NCBI GenBank assembly: GCA_027886185.1
Contig: WOAB01000215.1
Span: 124,001 to 188,000, forward strand
Reading direction: 5' to 3'
Length of the DNA: 64,000 nucleotides
Source of the DNA: Rheum nobile
Taxonomy: Eukaryota; Streptophyta; Magnoliopsida; Caryophyllales; Polygonaceae
Position 1 is the stretch's first letter. Each line of letters opens with the position of its first letter. Position numbers and translations under genes: made by a program. A model generated the notes under the pieces. That model searched no databases. It had not been told where the DNA came from and worked only from the letters and a program-made list of their open reading frames with translations. Positions 46,263-57,060 of the stretch are shown piece by piece.

Positions 46263-46779
46263 GCAAAGTGGTATGAATATGCTCATATGAAAATTATCAT
46301 ATTATCATTACTACTATGACATTATTATTTGTACGAGGTGACAAGATTTCTAGTGTCTGATGGGAGTTTTTATATTTTACAAGAAAAGTCTGGCATGGTG
46401 AAAGGATTTTTACTCATGTATGACATGGTTATTATGATTGCAGGATTTTGATAATTCTATTGAGGGTAACAATGATATTGAGGGTGCGGATGTTGTTATG
46501 GCCATTGTCAAAGACCTAAATGAAAATGTTGGCGATGGTGAAAAGGACCAGAAGCAGGATTTTACTAACGACATTGAAGGAGCACCGGAGGCTACCCAAC
46601 AAGAGCTAACCACAACAGAGGTTGAGGAAAGAGAGGAACATCTTTCAGTGCTAGCCGCTGTGGTTGATTTATCCACCAAGGCTAAACCCAAAAATAAACT
46701 AAAGCAGCATCTCTAACCGAAGAGGGTTCTTCCTAGTCGTATAGTGAAGCCATCCGCCAAAAAACTAACACCTTACACA

Positions 46780-47910
46780 TATGAGAAAAAGGGGAAAACT
46801 GTGAAGAAGATAACCAAGAATTCATCAATGTCTATAAATAAGTTGTCCACTTCATTAGTGTCATCCATCGAAATCCCATCTTCAACATCTTCCTCAACAT
46901 CATCCTCAAAGTCATCCCAATCAAAATCTCGCCCAACGTCTTCCCCATAATCACTCCCAATGTCAATACAATCATGTATTCTTTTCGTTTCTATGGAAGA
47001 CCTTGTTTCTGTCCCATCAGTTTTTGACTCTGCCTCAGATTGGCTCATCAAGTCAACTATTTGTACATCCCCATTGTTTACAAGACAAATTTTTGGTTTC
47101 ATTTCATACATGTCACAATCAACGATATTCAGTACAACTTCAGTGGGGCAATTGTCGCTTACCATATTGCTCTTGTCGGATTTGGTACCATTTCTGCTTG
47201 GATGACAACCTACCACAACCTCGGACTCTGCCTCTTGAGTTTTTGTTAACGGTGGAGGAGTCAGACACAACTATTTGTACATCCCCATTGTTTACAAGAC
47301 AAATTTTTGGTTTCATTTCATACATGTCACAATCAACGATATTCAGTACAACTTCAGTGGGGCAATTGTCGCTTACCATATTACTCTTGTCGGATTTGGT
47401 ACCATTTCTGCTTGGATGACAACCTACCACAACCTCGGACTCTGCCTCTTGAGTTTTTGTTAACGGTGGAGGAGTCAGACACACTGTGATGTCCTCGTCA
47501 TCATTTCTACATGGATGACCATCCACAACCTCGGCCTCTGCCTCTTTGTTTCCTTTCTTTTTCATACTCGCATATAACTCGATTGGCCAAATAACATCTT
47601 CTGATTGCAAGTTCAAAAATTTGAAAGCATCAATGTCCTCGTCATCTTTGACATCGATTGGTTATGGCATTGGTTTCTGCGGTGATAGATATTTTATCTC
47701 CATTTCATCTATCTCGTCAATGCATTTAATCTTCTCAGCCAACGTTTTCCTCAGATTTGAGTAATTCATATCTACATACAAAAGAAGTATTGTTGTCGTT
47801 GTGATCCCATCGAAAACCCACTTGTTTCCCTTACATATCCATTCACCACATGTTTTCAGAGTCAAGTAGTATGATCTTGAACCTATTACACGAACAAAAA
47901 ACAAACACAA
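46780..47910 (-). pseudogene. Mutator-like transposase, N-terminal remnant
   Basis: Read right to left, the region encodes CGEWICKGNKWVFDG, a variable patch, and MNYSNLRKTLAEKI with ELKYL-like sequence. This resembles the N-terminal domain of plant Mutator (mudrA-type) transposases. An acidic linker follows (DDEDIDAF; CLTPPPLTKTQ; then an Asp/Glu-rich tail). A stop falls at about 47660. A ~214-bp segment is tandemly duplicated. The DNA-binding and catalytic transposase domains are absent. It is convergent with, and overlaps the end of, the DUF1985 gene at 43.5-46.8 kb. Mutator-like elements carrying Ulp1-type genes (KI-MULE, CUMULE) are known, which supports a common origin. Confidence 0.55.
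47061..47490. repeat. ~214-bp tandem duplication
   Basis: The segment starting TTGTACATCCCCATTG at 47061 recurs at 47274 with only a few differences, through GTGGAGGAGTCAGACACA (47251 and 47466). It lies inside the transposase remnant. Confidence 0.9.
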
Positions 47911-48570
47911 GTTAAATACTTTATGACAAATGTTGACAGTATGTTCAATACCCTAACACCGACATTAAAGGGTTTTCAAGCCATAATAAAGGGTTTTCTA
48001 GCCAAACGGGATAATACCCTAACACCGACATTAAAGGGTTTTCAGGCTGGCGATTTTGATAATTATATTGTGGCAGATAAAATTGTAGGGAAAACAAATA
48101 TTCTAGAATCAAGGATAAACTGAAGTTATCAAAGATTAAAGCTCAACAAGAAGATGAAAGGTTGTTCTCTCGTTTAGTGAACCATAAGAGAATGTCTTAT
48201 AAAGAAGAATATGAACGTGAAAGTCAGAACTCACCCATTATTAAATTTCTTCTATTCCAAAGACATTGAAGACGCTGCACAATCTTTTTTGAAGATTTGT
48301 GGATTTAAGGTCCTGTGGTGTTACGGTGGCTTTGGACAGGTTTACAGGTTGGGTTCTGCTTGGATGACAACCTAACACGTGGGTAAAGGGGTAGAAATTG
48401 GAGGGAAACTTGTTAACTTTTAGAGGGAAAACAGAGGTTAAAAGATGATGTATACTACATTTTCAGAAGTCATATCAGGTAAATAGTTATGAAACAATAT
48501 TCAATAGAGAATGACATGCCCAAAAATTGAACAAAAAAACCTAAATAAACCTCTTCGGGTATGACCGACC
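47911..48570. other. Spacer with short direct repeat
   Basis: No gene recognised. The phrase TACCCTAACACCGACATTAA occurs at 47949 and 48015 (period 66), each followed by AGGGTTTTC. Confidence 0.5.
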
Positions 48571-49184
48571 ATGTTCCTTCTCATTTTGACTCAACAATCC
48601 CTAAACCCTCTCTATTCGTTTCGCGGAGCAAAGATCATTCACTACTGCGCCGAACTTGAAGGTAACCCTCTTTCTTTATTGTGTGGTTTTCATACTAGAT
48701 CAATAAGCAAACATGTATCACTGTGTTTTTTGCTGGAAATCTTTCTTTGTTTCTGTAGTACTCAAGCACAATGTCATCCAGCGACACCTCAAGTTATCAA
48801 AGCGGGGACCCCCGAAAATATGAACATTCACCTACATCTCCTACACCTTCTCAAATAGAGGAGAAGTTGCAAGAAGAGTTAGACATGTTGCTAACGAATA
48901 GCCCACGTTCCAACATGTTGGGTGAAATAATCACACTCCTACGTACTGAGATACATGAACTTGGACAAAGAATTATGGAACTCAATACAAGTGAGATGTA
49001 ATTCGATCATGCAATTTGGCGACTAAATGCAAGGGTGGCAGAACTTGAAGTTGAAAACAAGACACTATACTCCCAGGAAAACTTCAGGAACCATGTAACA
49101 ATTCCTATTTCTGCGTTTGGTGCTGGTGTGATTCTAGGGATTAGTGCTTTCAGCATTTGTAATCGAGCATGTAGGCATGGTTGA
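48571..49184 (+). pseudogene. Small coiled-coil, tail-anchored ORF
   Basis: A leader exon (to about 48659) with donor GTAACC and an acceptor TTTCTGTAG (about 48758) precede ATG 48771. The ORF has a Ser/Pro-rich start and a long heptad region (about residues 25-105; repeated Leu/Ile at heptad spacing, e.g. MLGEIITLLRTEIHELGQRI). It ends with a single hydrophobic span (TIPISAFGAGVILGISAFSI) followed by a short basic tail, stopping at TGA 49182-49184. One TAA at 48999-49001 interrupts it. The design is that of a C-terminally anchored membrane protein. Similar coiled-coil plus tail-anchor proteins, sometimes with a GRF zinc finger, occur in plant transposons, but I see no zinc finger here. Function unknown. 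Confidence 0.5.
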
Positions 49185-49464
49185 GGATGAATTGACTATG
49201 AAGTATGTACCTCATGACTTTGGTTTTTTATGTAAGAGGATGAATTTTATTTCGAATAGTATTCATAAGCATGGTTGATTCTACATGTCAGATTGCCAAA
49301 ATATTAATGTCGATCTTCATGTAAGTTTTGCAAACTCAAGCACAATGCCAACACTACACACACAGACAATTACCTTACTAGAATAGTTGCCAACTGGATG
49401 CTATCATTACATTCCTAGAATGTTGGATAGTTGTCAACTAGATGCTATCATTACATTACTAGAA
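49185..49464. other. Spacer
   Basis: AT-rich, with a local duplication of AACTAGATGCTATCATTACAT-type phrases (about 49390 and 49435). No gene seen. Confidence 0.5.
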
Positions 49465-49990
49465 TCACAACTGCTTTCTGTCAACCTCCTCTTTCATGCG
49501 GAATGCACAACCTTCATAGGCGCTATTTGAAACACAATCCTTTAACATTTCTTTCCAGTGCAAATCCTGTCAATGACCAACAACACGGTTAGTTAATCAA
49601 CCTTTTTAATCATGTCAATGACCAACAATATAAGGGTTTCCAATAATAATGTAAGGGTTTCCAACAATAATAAGTAACAACAATGACCAATCAACCTTTT
49701 TAATCCTGTCAATGACCAACAACAATGACCAACAATGTAAGTTTTTTTACCGGGAATTACCTTTTCAAAAATATAAGGGTTTCCAACAATAATAAGCAAT
49801 GATCGGGCACGAGTCAGGTCAAAATTGAACCTCTTCGGGTTGCTCAAATATCCCATGCGGAAAGTCTTGTCATATTCGTCGTGTTTAGCGGTCGATCTGA
49901 CGGTTGACAGGAAGATCACTTCCTTTTCTTTACCCAGAAACTGCTCAACCCTGCCAATCTCAATATCCCTCATATGTAGAGACATGAGAG

Positions 49991-51086
49991 CAGGGGCAGA
50001 GCTACGTTGGGCCCAAGGGGGGCTATAGCCCCCTCTGGAAAAAAAAAATTTTAATTTAATTAATTCTATAATTTCTATCCCTATTTTTCATCTTTACCAG
50101 CCGACCCTATTTTCCATTTTTCCAAATCTCCAAATCTCCCTTCATCTTCTCCAAATATCCAGATCCAGTCGACAGTCGAGTGGTCCACCAGCTCCTTCTT
50201 CACGGCGGCGGCGAGGGGACCTTCTAGACGGACACAGACCTACGACTCCACGACGGGGCGAGCGGCGACTCCACGGCGGGGCGAGTCACGAGTGGAGACT
50301 GTGGAGTAACCGGCGGCGGCAACGGGGTTGGGCGACTGGGCGAGCCTTGGACAGACCGGCGACTCCTCACTCCAGTACTCCACGAGCCTTGGACGGGGTC
50401 GGGCGAGCCTTGGACAGTTCATTGTGACCGGCGGCGGCCGCGGGGTCGGGCGAGCCTTGGACAGTCCACCGCTGCTGGCTGACGAGGACGACGATGCGGC
50501 CGACGAGGAAGGCCAACGTGGATGGCGTGTTATTGCTAGCTGCTTGGGCCACCTCCGCGGAAGGCCGAAGAGGACAACAAAATAGGTCAACGTTTTTGCC
50601 CCCTTTTCTTTTTCTCCTTTTGAATGGGCGACTGATTGCTTTATGCTTATTGACTGATGTCTTTGTAATTTATATATTCTGGATTCTGATGTTGTGATTG
50701 CATAGGACAAGCTGAGAAGGAATTTGAAGTGGATCTGTGGAGTGGAGTGGAGTTGTTGTGCTGAAGAGCTCAAAGGTTAGTTTTATAACTCTTTCTTATC
50801 CATGAAATTGTTTTTTGTTAGAATTTGATAATCCAATGTATTATATTTTATGTTATAATGATATACATATAAGTTTTTTTGTGTGATTTAGTATGACTTT
50901 ATAAGTATATTTTTCAATATGTAGGATGGATTAGCTAGGTGTTTTTTTGTATTATTTTTATTGTAATCAAGATTAATATTAGCCAAGCCCAAGCAGAATT
51001 TTAGCAAGTGGGATTTCAACCATACGGGGTTTTAAGCTACGTAGGATTTTAGCCCCCGCTGGGCTAAAATCCTGGCTCCGCCCCTA
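49991..51086. mobile_element. hAT-type non-autonomous element (1.1 kb)
   Basis: The terminal inverted repeats are CAGGGGCAGAGC on the left and TAGGGGCGGAGC (reverse complement of the right end). The 8-bp target duplication CATGAGAG flanks it (49983-49990 and 51087-51094). Subterminal repeats of GGGGGCTA and AGCCCCC type occur at both ends. The middle (about 50200-50600) is GC-rich with open frames but no transposase domain. It sits in the helicase exon; removing it with one duplication copy restores the frame between KIRKALM and SLHMRDIEIG. Confidence 0.88.
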
Positions 51087-52763
51087 CATGAGAGCCTTCC
51101 TTATCTTTAGTACTTGTTGTGGGAAATGGGTAATAATCTGGATGTCTTGCTCAGACACATTCCTTCTTATCAGCTTATGTACGAGCTCAACCACCTTGCT
51201 AGCTTTAATCCTATTAAACCATGAAGGACTGCCCTTTTCCCTCTCATCAAAGCCTTGGATGCCACAAAACATGAAAGGGAAGTTCCCATTGGGAAGCATA
51301 TCAGCCCAAGGTAAGGAAGATGTGTCATTGTCTTTTCGATATGGAATCAATGCTCCACTATAAAATTGTCTTGAAGGAACACAAAGAATTGCAGGGTGAC
51401 TCCGGTAATTGTTCAACAACATTGTGACATAATTGCGATCCCCTGATCTGTAAACTTCAAAGTCCAACAACCTCTCCAGAAAAGATCTTCCCAAACCATA
51501 AGCCTCAGCTTGCTTTGAATGAATACCAGGCCCAAGTTGTTTGAGATCACCACAAAGAACAATAACTGTGTTGTTTTGAAAGAGGGTTGATATGTGGATC
51601 ATTGTCTCTGGCTCTGAAACTTGGCTTGCATCATCTAAGATGATGTGGGAGAAGTGGCCACGGTTAACCCCTTCAGCATAGAGGTAAGATGCACTCGTGT
51701 ATGTCATTATTATCTTGTACTTGAAGAGTGCATCTCGAGAAGGGCAAGTGAAGAAACCTTCACTGTAGGTACATAACCTCAACAATGCAGCGTTCATTTT
51801 TTCCAAGGGACGACGTATGACATTCAACCTATAAATATCTTCCTCCCTAAGTTTCATCCCCTCGCAAAGGATTTTCTCTAATATGTGATCTGCCGCGCAA
51901 TTTGAAGAAGCATATACCAGTATATGAGAATTACGTCTAGTTGTATAGAGTTGTAGGATCACCTCCACTAATGTTTTTGTCTTTCCTGTTCCCGGGGGTC
52001 CATAAATCACATAAGGAGCTCCTCCCCTGCAGCCTAAAATTAAGCGAACAACATTTTTCTGCTCCTCATCAAGAAGAAGTGAGATAGGCACAAGATTGTT
52101 TGCTGTAATCCTCCGCTTTCCATGATACTCATGGGGAAAGAAGAAGTTTTCGTGTAATGCCTCTGCAGATAGAATGGATTGACGGAGCCTACTGAAATTT
52201 GCCCTGTTGTACACAAAACAGATTTCATACACATTGTTATCTATGTGCCTTTGGTAAAATCCATCATCAAATTGCAATAATAATTCATCAGCCTCAACAC
52301 GGTGGATCCAGCCCTGTTCAAAGAACTGTTCAAAGAACATTGGCAAGTTCAACATATAACATTGTGACAAAAATAATAAACTTCTATTTCATTATTCATT
52401 CCGACAATAACGTATTACACTTTGACAAAAATAATTAGACAACTAACATTCTCCACATACCTGATCAAGAGAATATTCTCCATAAACATTCACCACATCT
52501 CCACGGACAACCGATAGCCTTCTTTCACCTAGTCCTGGCACTTTAAGTGCTACAAGACGATAATACTTTTGTCTCAAAGTAACAGCCTTCATATTATAAG
52601 CTTTCACGTACTCATGTAAACAAATATAAAAAAAATTCAACAAGTTGGTACTACGAGAGAATGATGCCATCTAGCTATCCCCTAAGTCCCCCAACCCCCA
52701 TACAGAGAAAATATAACACTTCTCATAATCAGAAGTTCCTCCATCCCTAACAACGCATTGAAG

Positions 52764-53118
52764 TAGGGGTGAGCACGGGCCGAGAAAATCGAAGCCCGAA
52801 CCGAACCCGACCCGAAAAACCCGAACCCGAACCGACATGCCTTCGGTTCGGGTTTCGGTCCGACCAAATCAGAGTTTCGGGTTTCTGTTCGGTTCGGGTT
52901 CGGTTCGGGTTCGGGTTCGGGTCGGGTTCAGGTTTTAGTGTAATTTAGCCTGTTTTTTAACGAAAAGTGTTGTTTAGCCCAAACCCGACCCGAACCTGAA
53001 CCGAACCGAACCCGAACCGATGTCTTCGGTTCGGTCTTCGATCCAGGATTTTTGGCCATTCGGGTTTCAGGCTTTTCGGGTTCGGGTCGGGTCGGGTTCC
53101 AATCCGTGCTCAGCCCTA
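52764..53118. mobile_element. hAT-type MITE (355 bp)
   Basis: The termini TAGGGGTGAGCACG and TAGGGCTGAGCACG (reverse complement of the right end) are flanked by CATTGAAG duplications (52756-52763, 53119-53126). The interior consists of many GAACC, GGGTT and CGGGT-type short repeats in opposite orientations on the two halves, so the element can fold into a long hairpin. It is inserted in the helicase exon between SYFN and ALLGM. Confidence 0.9.
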
Positions 53119-53270
53119 CATTGAAGTACGACGCATAATTTTCCTCTGTTAAGCCTTGTAAGACTACTTTAGGGATTTCCTCAAACTCTATCGCTTTTCT
53201 GATCTGTGGTGGTATGTTATATGGTCTCTGAGGTGCCAAAGCTTTGGAAGACTTCATCTTCAGCCAAGAG

Positions 53271-55594
53271 TGTAATACCCCTCATTTTTAGTAAGGATAT
53301 TTGGGTATTTTACTCAACCCTCGTTCTGTATTCGTATCGCTTTTGGAGAAGTTCGGATTTTCTGTAACATGTTGATCTCTACAATATTCCCCGAATGATA
53401 TAAAATACATTCGACGTATTTTTCGGGGCTTAAAATATTTGTTTGGGTACAAGTATATTTTATTCTGGGGTTTAAACCCACGCCAAACATTTTCCCGGGC
53501 AAAAAGACGCGAAAACGCTCCTATCGCGACCGTGGAAAAATGGGAGCTGTGCATTGGAATATTCCGCGACCGCGGAAAAAGTTCCGCGACTGCGGAATAC
53601 TACAACACGCAACCGTCGCTTCGTCTCCCGAGCTTCGTCGTCCGTGCCACCGTTGATCGTCTGACTCGCCGTTGATCTGGGCGGGGAGGGCTCCTTCCTT
53701 TAGCTATAAAAGGAGGTCGGATTGGGGTTTGTTGGCACACCGAAATCTCTCCCTCTCACACTCTCCCTCTCTCGTTTTCTTGCTCGCCGGAGTTTCGAGC
53801 TCTCGCCGGAATTCTTCGAAGTGTCACCGGAGTTCTCGTTGGTGGTTGTGGTGCTCGTAGGGTGTTGCATTGGAGGCGCAAAGAGGTCAGGAGTCGAACC
53901 CTCATGAACCAAGCCCCCTCGCATCCTCGCCGGTGAGTTATTCTCCCTCTGGAGTCGCCAGAGTTCATGGCCGCGACCGCGGCAGTGACACTCATGCCGC
54001 GACGCGGATGTTGTCCTCGACGCTCGCGGATGCCTTGTCCTCGACGGCCGCGACCGCGGAATCCCAGCCGCGACCGCGGATTGCTCTGGCAATCGCGATC
54101 GTGGCCTTGGATGTCCCGGTCTCGGGCGGGACTTTCGTCCTTTCGATTTCGTTCGTTCTTTCTTAGATTCGTATCATTTTATTGTTGAATCTAACCTAGG
54201 GTTTCGTTATGGGTCGTTGTCGTAGGAATCTGTAATCTGACTTCCGTTCCCGTTTCGGACCCAGAAACCCGTCGTCGCTCTATCGTTCGTCTAGACTAAG
54301 GCAAGTGGCGGTTCGTTGTTGCTTATCATTCCATGTTTCCATTAATTATCAATTGTTAATTAAATCGGGATGAACTATTGTTTTCGTTTGGGAACAGATT
54401 TTATAGATGATTCGATTAAAAAGGTGATATTATAATAGGTTGTATATACTACTAGAAACAACGCTATTATATATATATTATTACCATGATGGTATTGGTA
54501 TGGATTTTATGTGTGGACTTATACATTATAGTTAGAACGAGTATTCGTAAGAACACTATGTACCTTGTGAGGTCTAGTCGTTTCTTTATAACTGGTACTA
54601 GGAGGATTTTTCCCTAGTACTCTCTCTGGTCATGACTATACCCTTACTCAGGGTAGGTGCACACAGCTGGTGCCGATATTCGGGATTTATCCCCTTCGAT
54701 ATCTCTCGCGATGAGATGATATATTTTAAAAGCTTATAACGTAAATTTACGCTTTGTCACTAAGATAAGATAAGTGCCGATATGCACATAATTAATGAAC
54801 CTTTGGGCGAGAAGTACAACTTGGAACCTCGTCCGGACTTCGACTAAAGTAAGTCCTCCTTCCAAATCTGAATTCGCATTGCGCAGTGAGGTTGGTCGTG
54901 GACCCAAATGGTCAAGTCTTTTCAAACGCTTATGTGAAATTATAACGTTCCCGAACACTTGTCATACTTTCCGTTAAGACTCAATCTTTTGAAGTCTTCT
55001 CTTCATACGTTTCCGATAAGACTCGATCTTTAGGAGTCTTCTCTTGATCTTTCTGTTTTGTATCCTTTTGTAGAAGTATTGAGGTTTACTATCGTCATCG
55101 GCTTTCATTCGAGAAGCGATAGGTCTAACCTAATACGACTACCTTAGAACCTTTCTGTTTTACCCTTGTATAGTCTTTCATTAGACTAACCAACCGGTTA
55201 TTTTCCCTTGCATGGTTGGCTGGTGTCATCCGTCTCATATGGCACATCAGGTAAACTTCCGTTCCATGAAGGCTAGAACCGACAATGAAGGCAGATGAAG
55301 TTTTTAAGAGTTTTATCTAGGTTGAAGATCCTAGGAGGGTGATCGCTTCGATCAAGACCCTTATGTGATTTATTTAAAAGACTTCCGATGTATTAAACAT
55401 ATTCTGTATTTCTGTTGTATTTGGGATTTACGGATGTAATTCCGAGACTTTGGTTTAAATAAAGATTATGATATTTTGTTTTATCAGTGTATTTTATGAT
55501 TTGTATGAATGGTTAAGCCTTGGGTGGCTTCGGATGTGAAATCTGAGGTTACTGGCGGTAATACTTTCAAGGTTATATATTTGAGGGTGTTACA
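53271..55594 (+). mobile_element. Solo LTR, Tekay-like, 2.3 kb
   Basis: It begins TGTAATACCCC, ends GAGGGTGTTACA and is flanked by AAGAG (53266-53270, 55595-55599). Its ends resemble the Tekay LTRs above in the opposite orientation, including the shared phrase ACTGGCGGTAATAC near the 3' end. No internal region is present, so it arose by LTR-LTR recombination. It carries several CCGCGACCGCGG dyads (about 53524-54085) in place of the GGCGGTCGCCG dyads of the other family. Confidence 0.92.
53705..53711 (+). promoter_or_regulatory. TATA box candidate in solo LTR
   Basis: GCTATAAAAGGAGG lies about 435 bases into the LTR, comparable in position to the TATA of the Tekay LTRs. It could drive transcription rightward, antisense to the helicase. 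Confidence 0.5.
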
Positions 55595-56061
55595 AAGAGG
55601 AAGACAGAACGTTCAATTCTATCATCCGCAATGTCGATATGCATAATAGATGTGAAAACGCCAATCTCCTTGGGCACACAAGACATCCATATAGTCAGGC
55701 TACCATGTGGCCTCAAATTTCGTTCCTCCATATAAAAAGAAAAGATAAAATCTTCCTCGGGTATGTCATCTGGCTGGCCAGATGGAGGTTTCATCAGTGA
55801 CAACACAAATGAATCTTCAGAATTTGAAGCATAAATCTTCACACCCCAAAGTAAAACATATTCATCAGTGGTGTTTTCTATTGTGAATGACACCGCGACA
55901 ACCTCGTTGACAAGAACCGATTGAGGCTTTCCTCCAGCAAATGGAAACGGCACAGACACCATGACAGGACCCTCCTCAGTAGGAGTGGAAGTTGTGACTG
56001 AGGGAACATCCATGAAGCCAACCTCTCCCTTGTCTCCAATGGTGGAGTATTCATCACCCAT

Positions 56062-56914
56062 ACCTATTTGGCACTCAATTAAAATCCAACAGAAGTTTGT
56101 GAGTCCACAAGAAAAGAACACAACCACACGAGCTGCTTTAAGGAGATGAAAGAGATGAAGAGTAGAAATAGATGGGTGAGATGAAGTGAAACAAAGAGAG
56201 ATTAGGACTGAAAGCATGCACATAATAATAGTCAAACAACACATACTCCAATGAGATGGGTGAGATGAAGTGCCATTAAAATCTCTGTAAAGTAAGATCT
56301 CTGCGAAGTAAAATAGTCTGAATACGGTGATATTTGTCAATCATAGACTATTATTTTGTGAAAATAGTATAAATAGTATGTCACAATAGAAATTTAAAAT
56401 GTCACGGTTTTGAAATCACCACCAATACGAGTGGCACCATGTAACTAAAAATACTCAGACATGGAGCATTTTCTAATTAAGATATCTGTAAAGTAGATTG
56501 GTGAGATGAAGTGCAATTAATATCTATGTAAAGTAAAATAGTCAAAAAAACAGAGCATCGGGAAAGAGAGATCCAATTAAGACATCTTGTATTTAGATTG
56601 GTGAGTTGAACTATTCAGCCTCTGAGTAGATCTATTCAAATTAGGCAATATGCAAACATGTAATATGGTTTAATGTGACATTACATATTAAAATTTTTTA
56701 GTTGTAGTTATGACATTATTCCTTTTAAGTATGACAAATGTTTTAATAAGGCCGACAAGAACTGTCTATTATAGCAGGAAAAAAACCTCTTGTGAATCAT
56801 TTGTCTACTTCAGAAAACTACCAGTTCATCTGGTCGCTTGGGTAGCTTTGGTTTTACATTTGGTCCCTTCTGAATCTTTGGTTTTACATTATTTTGCCGA
56901 AATCCTAACCTGGA
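56062..56914. other. Region upstream of the helicase pseudogene
   Basis: Probably promoter and leader of the helicase copy at first, then AT-rich spacer. No further gene recognised. Confidence 0.4.
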
Positions 56915-57060
56915 AAACCGCTTGTGAATCAATCTGCTGAGTTCAACAGTTCTTCGGGTTCATCTGCTGAGGTCCAACAGTTCTGTTAACCGCTTGTGAA
57001 TCAATTTGCTGAGTTCAACAGTTCTTCGGGTTCATCTGCTGAGGTTCAACACTTCTGTTA
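56915..57060 (+). repeat. 72-bp tandem duplication
   Basis: The unit starting AACCGCTTGTGAATCAAT occurs twice in direct succession with a period of 72 bases. It includes CTTCGGGTTCATCTGCTGAGG. Confidence 0.85.

Larger units (their letters stand above)
43451..46840 (+). pseudogene. Second DUF1985 gene, degenerate
   Basis: Exon 1 (43451-43681, donor GTAAGT) encodes a very basic, nuclear-signal-like N-terminus (KSGEKRKRKEDD, RKKKKQR) and has a TAG at 43565-43567. Exon 2 (43867-44571) is the DUF1985 domain: NCRVHFVREIE, DWQRVLDG, FSIKEFSLITGLNCG, LLIVEGLLLGG, and GRVAYEE to GMPVVFQ; a TGA (44098-44100) sits where the first copy has Trp. Exon 3 starts at 45252 and has a TGA at 45324-45326. A frameshift near 45670 leads into an acidic region with a 56-Asp run (45842-46009), then acidic repeats and a further exon-like block (about 46444-46840). 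No Ulp1 domain follows. It is a diverged paralogue of the 2.7-42.7 kb gene. Confidence 0.78.
49465..56061 (-). pseudogene. SDE3-like: SDE3-like RNA helicase, broken by three insertions
   Basis: This is a superfamily-1 (Upf1/MOV10-type) helicase related to plant SDE3, which acts in amplification of RNA silencing. ATG 56061 starts DEYSTIGDKGEVGF. The N-terminal part ends at the solo LTR (55594) and resumes at 53265, with a likely frameshift. The helicase exon runs 52313-51095 and continues at 49982-49761 after a hAT insertion. A last exon is 49566-49465 (DLHWKEMLKD to TGA). An exon at about 52610-52461 encodes VPGLGERRLSVVRGD. Motif I (GPPGTGKT) is intact. Motif II reads DDAS instead of the usual DEAG, motif V-like VEQFQGQE reads VEQFLGKE, and PYRQQ reads HFPQQ. 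It is non-functional as it stands. Confidence 0.9.

Noticed and set aside
45699..46286. Long ORFs rich in poly-His, poly-Ile or poly-Met
   Set aside because: They are other-frame readings of the GAT microsatellite; only the poly-Asp frame is continuous with the flanking acidic coding sequence.
50240..50773. GC-rich ORFs inside the hAT-type element (both strands)
   Set aside because: No transposase domain; low-complexity Ala/Pro/Arg composition from GC-rich repeats; the element's terminal repeats and duplication explain the sequence.
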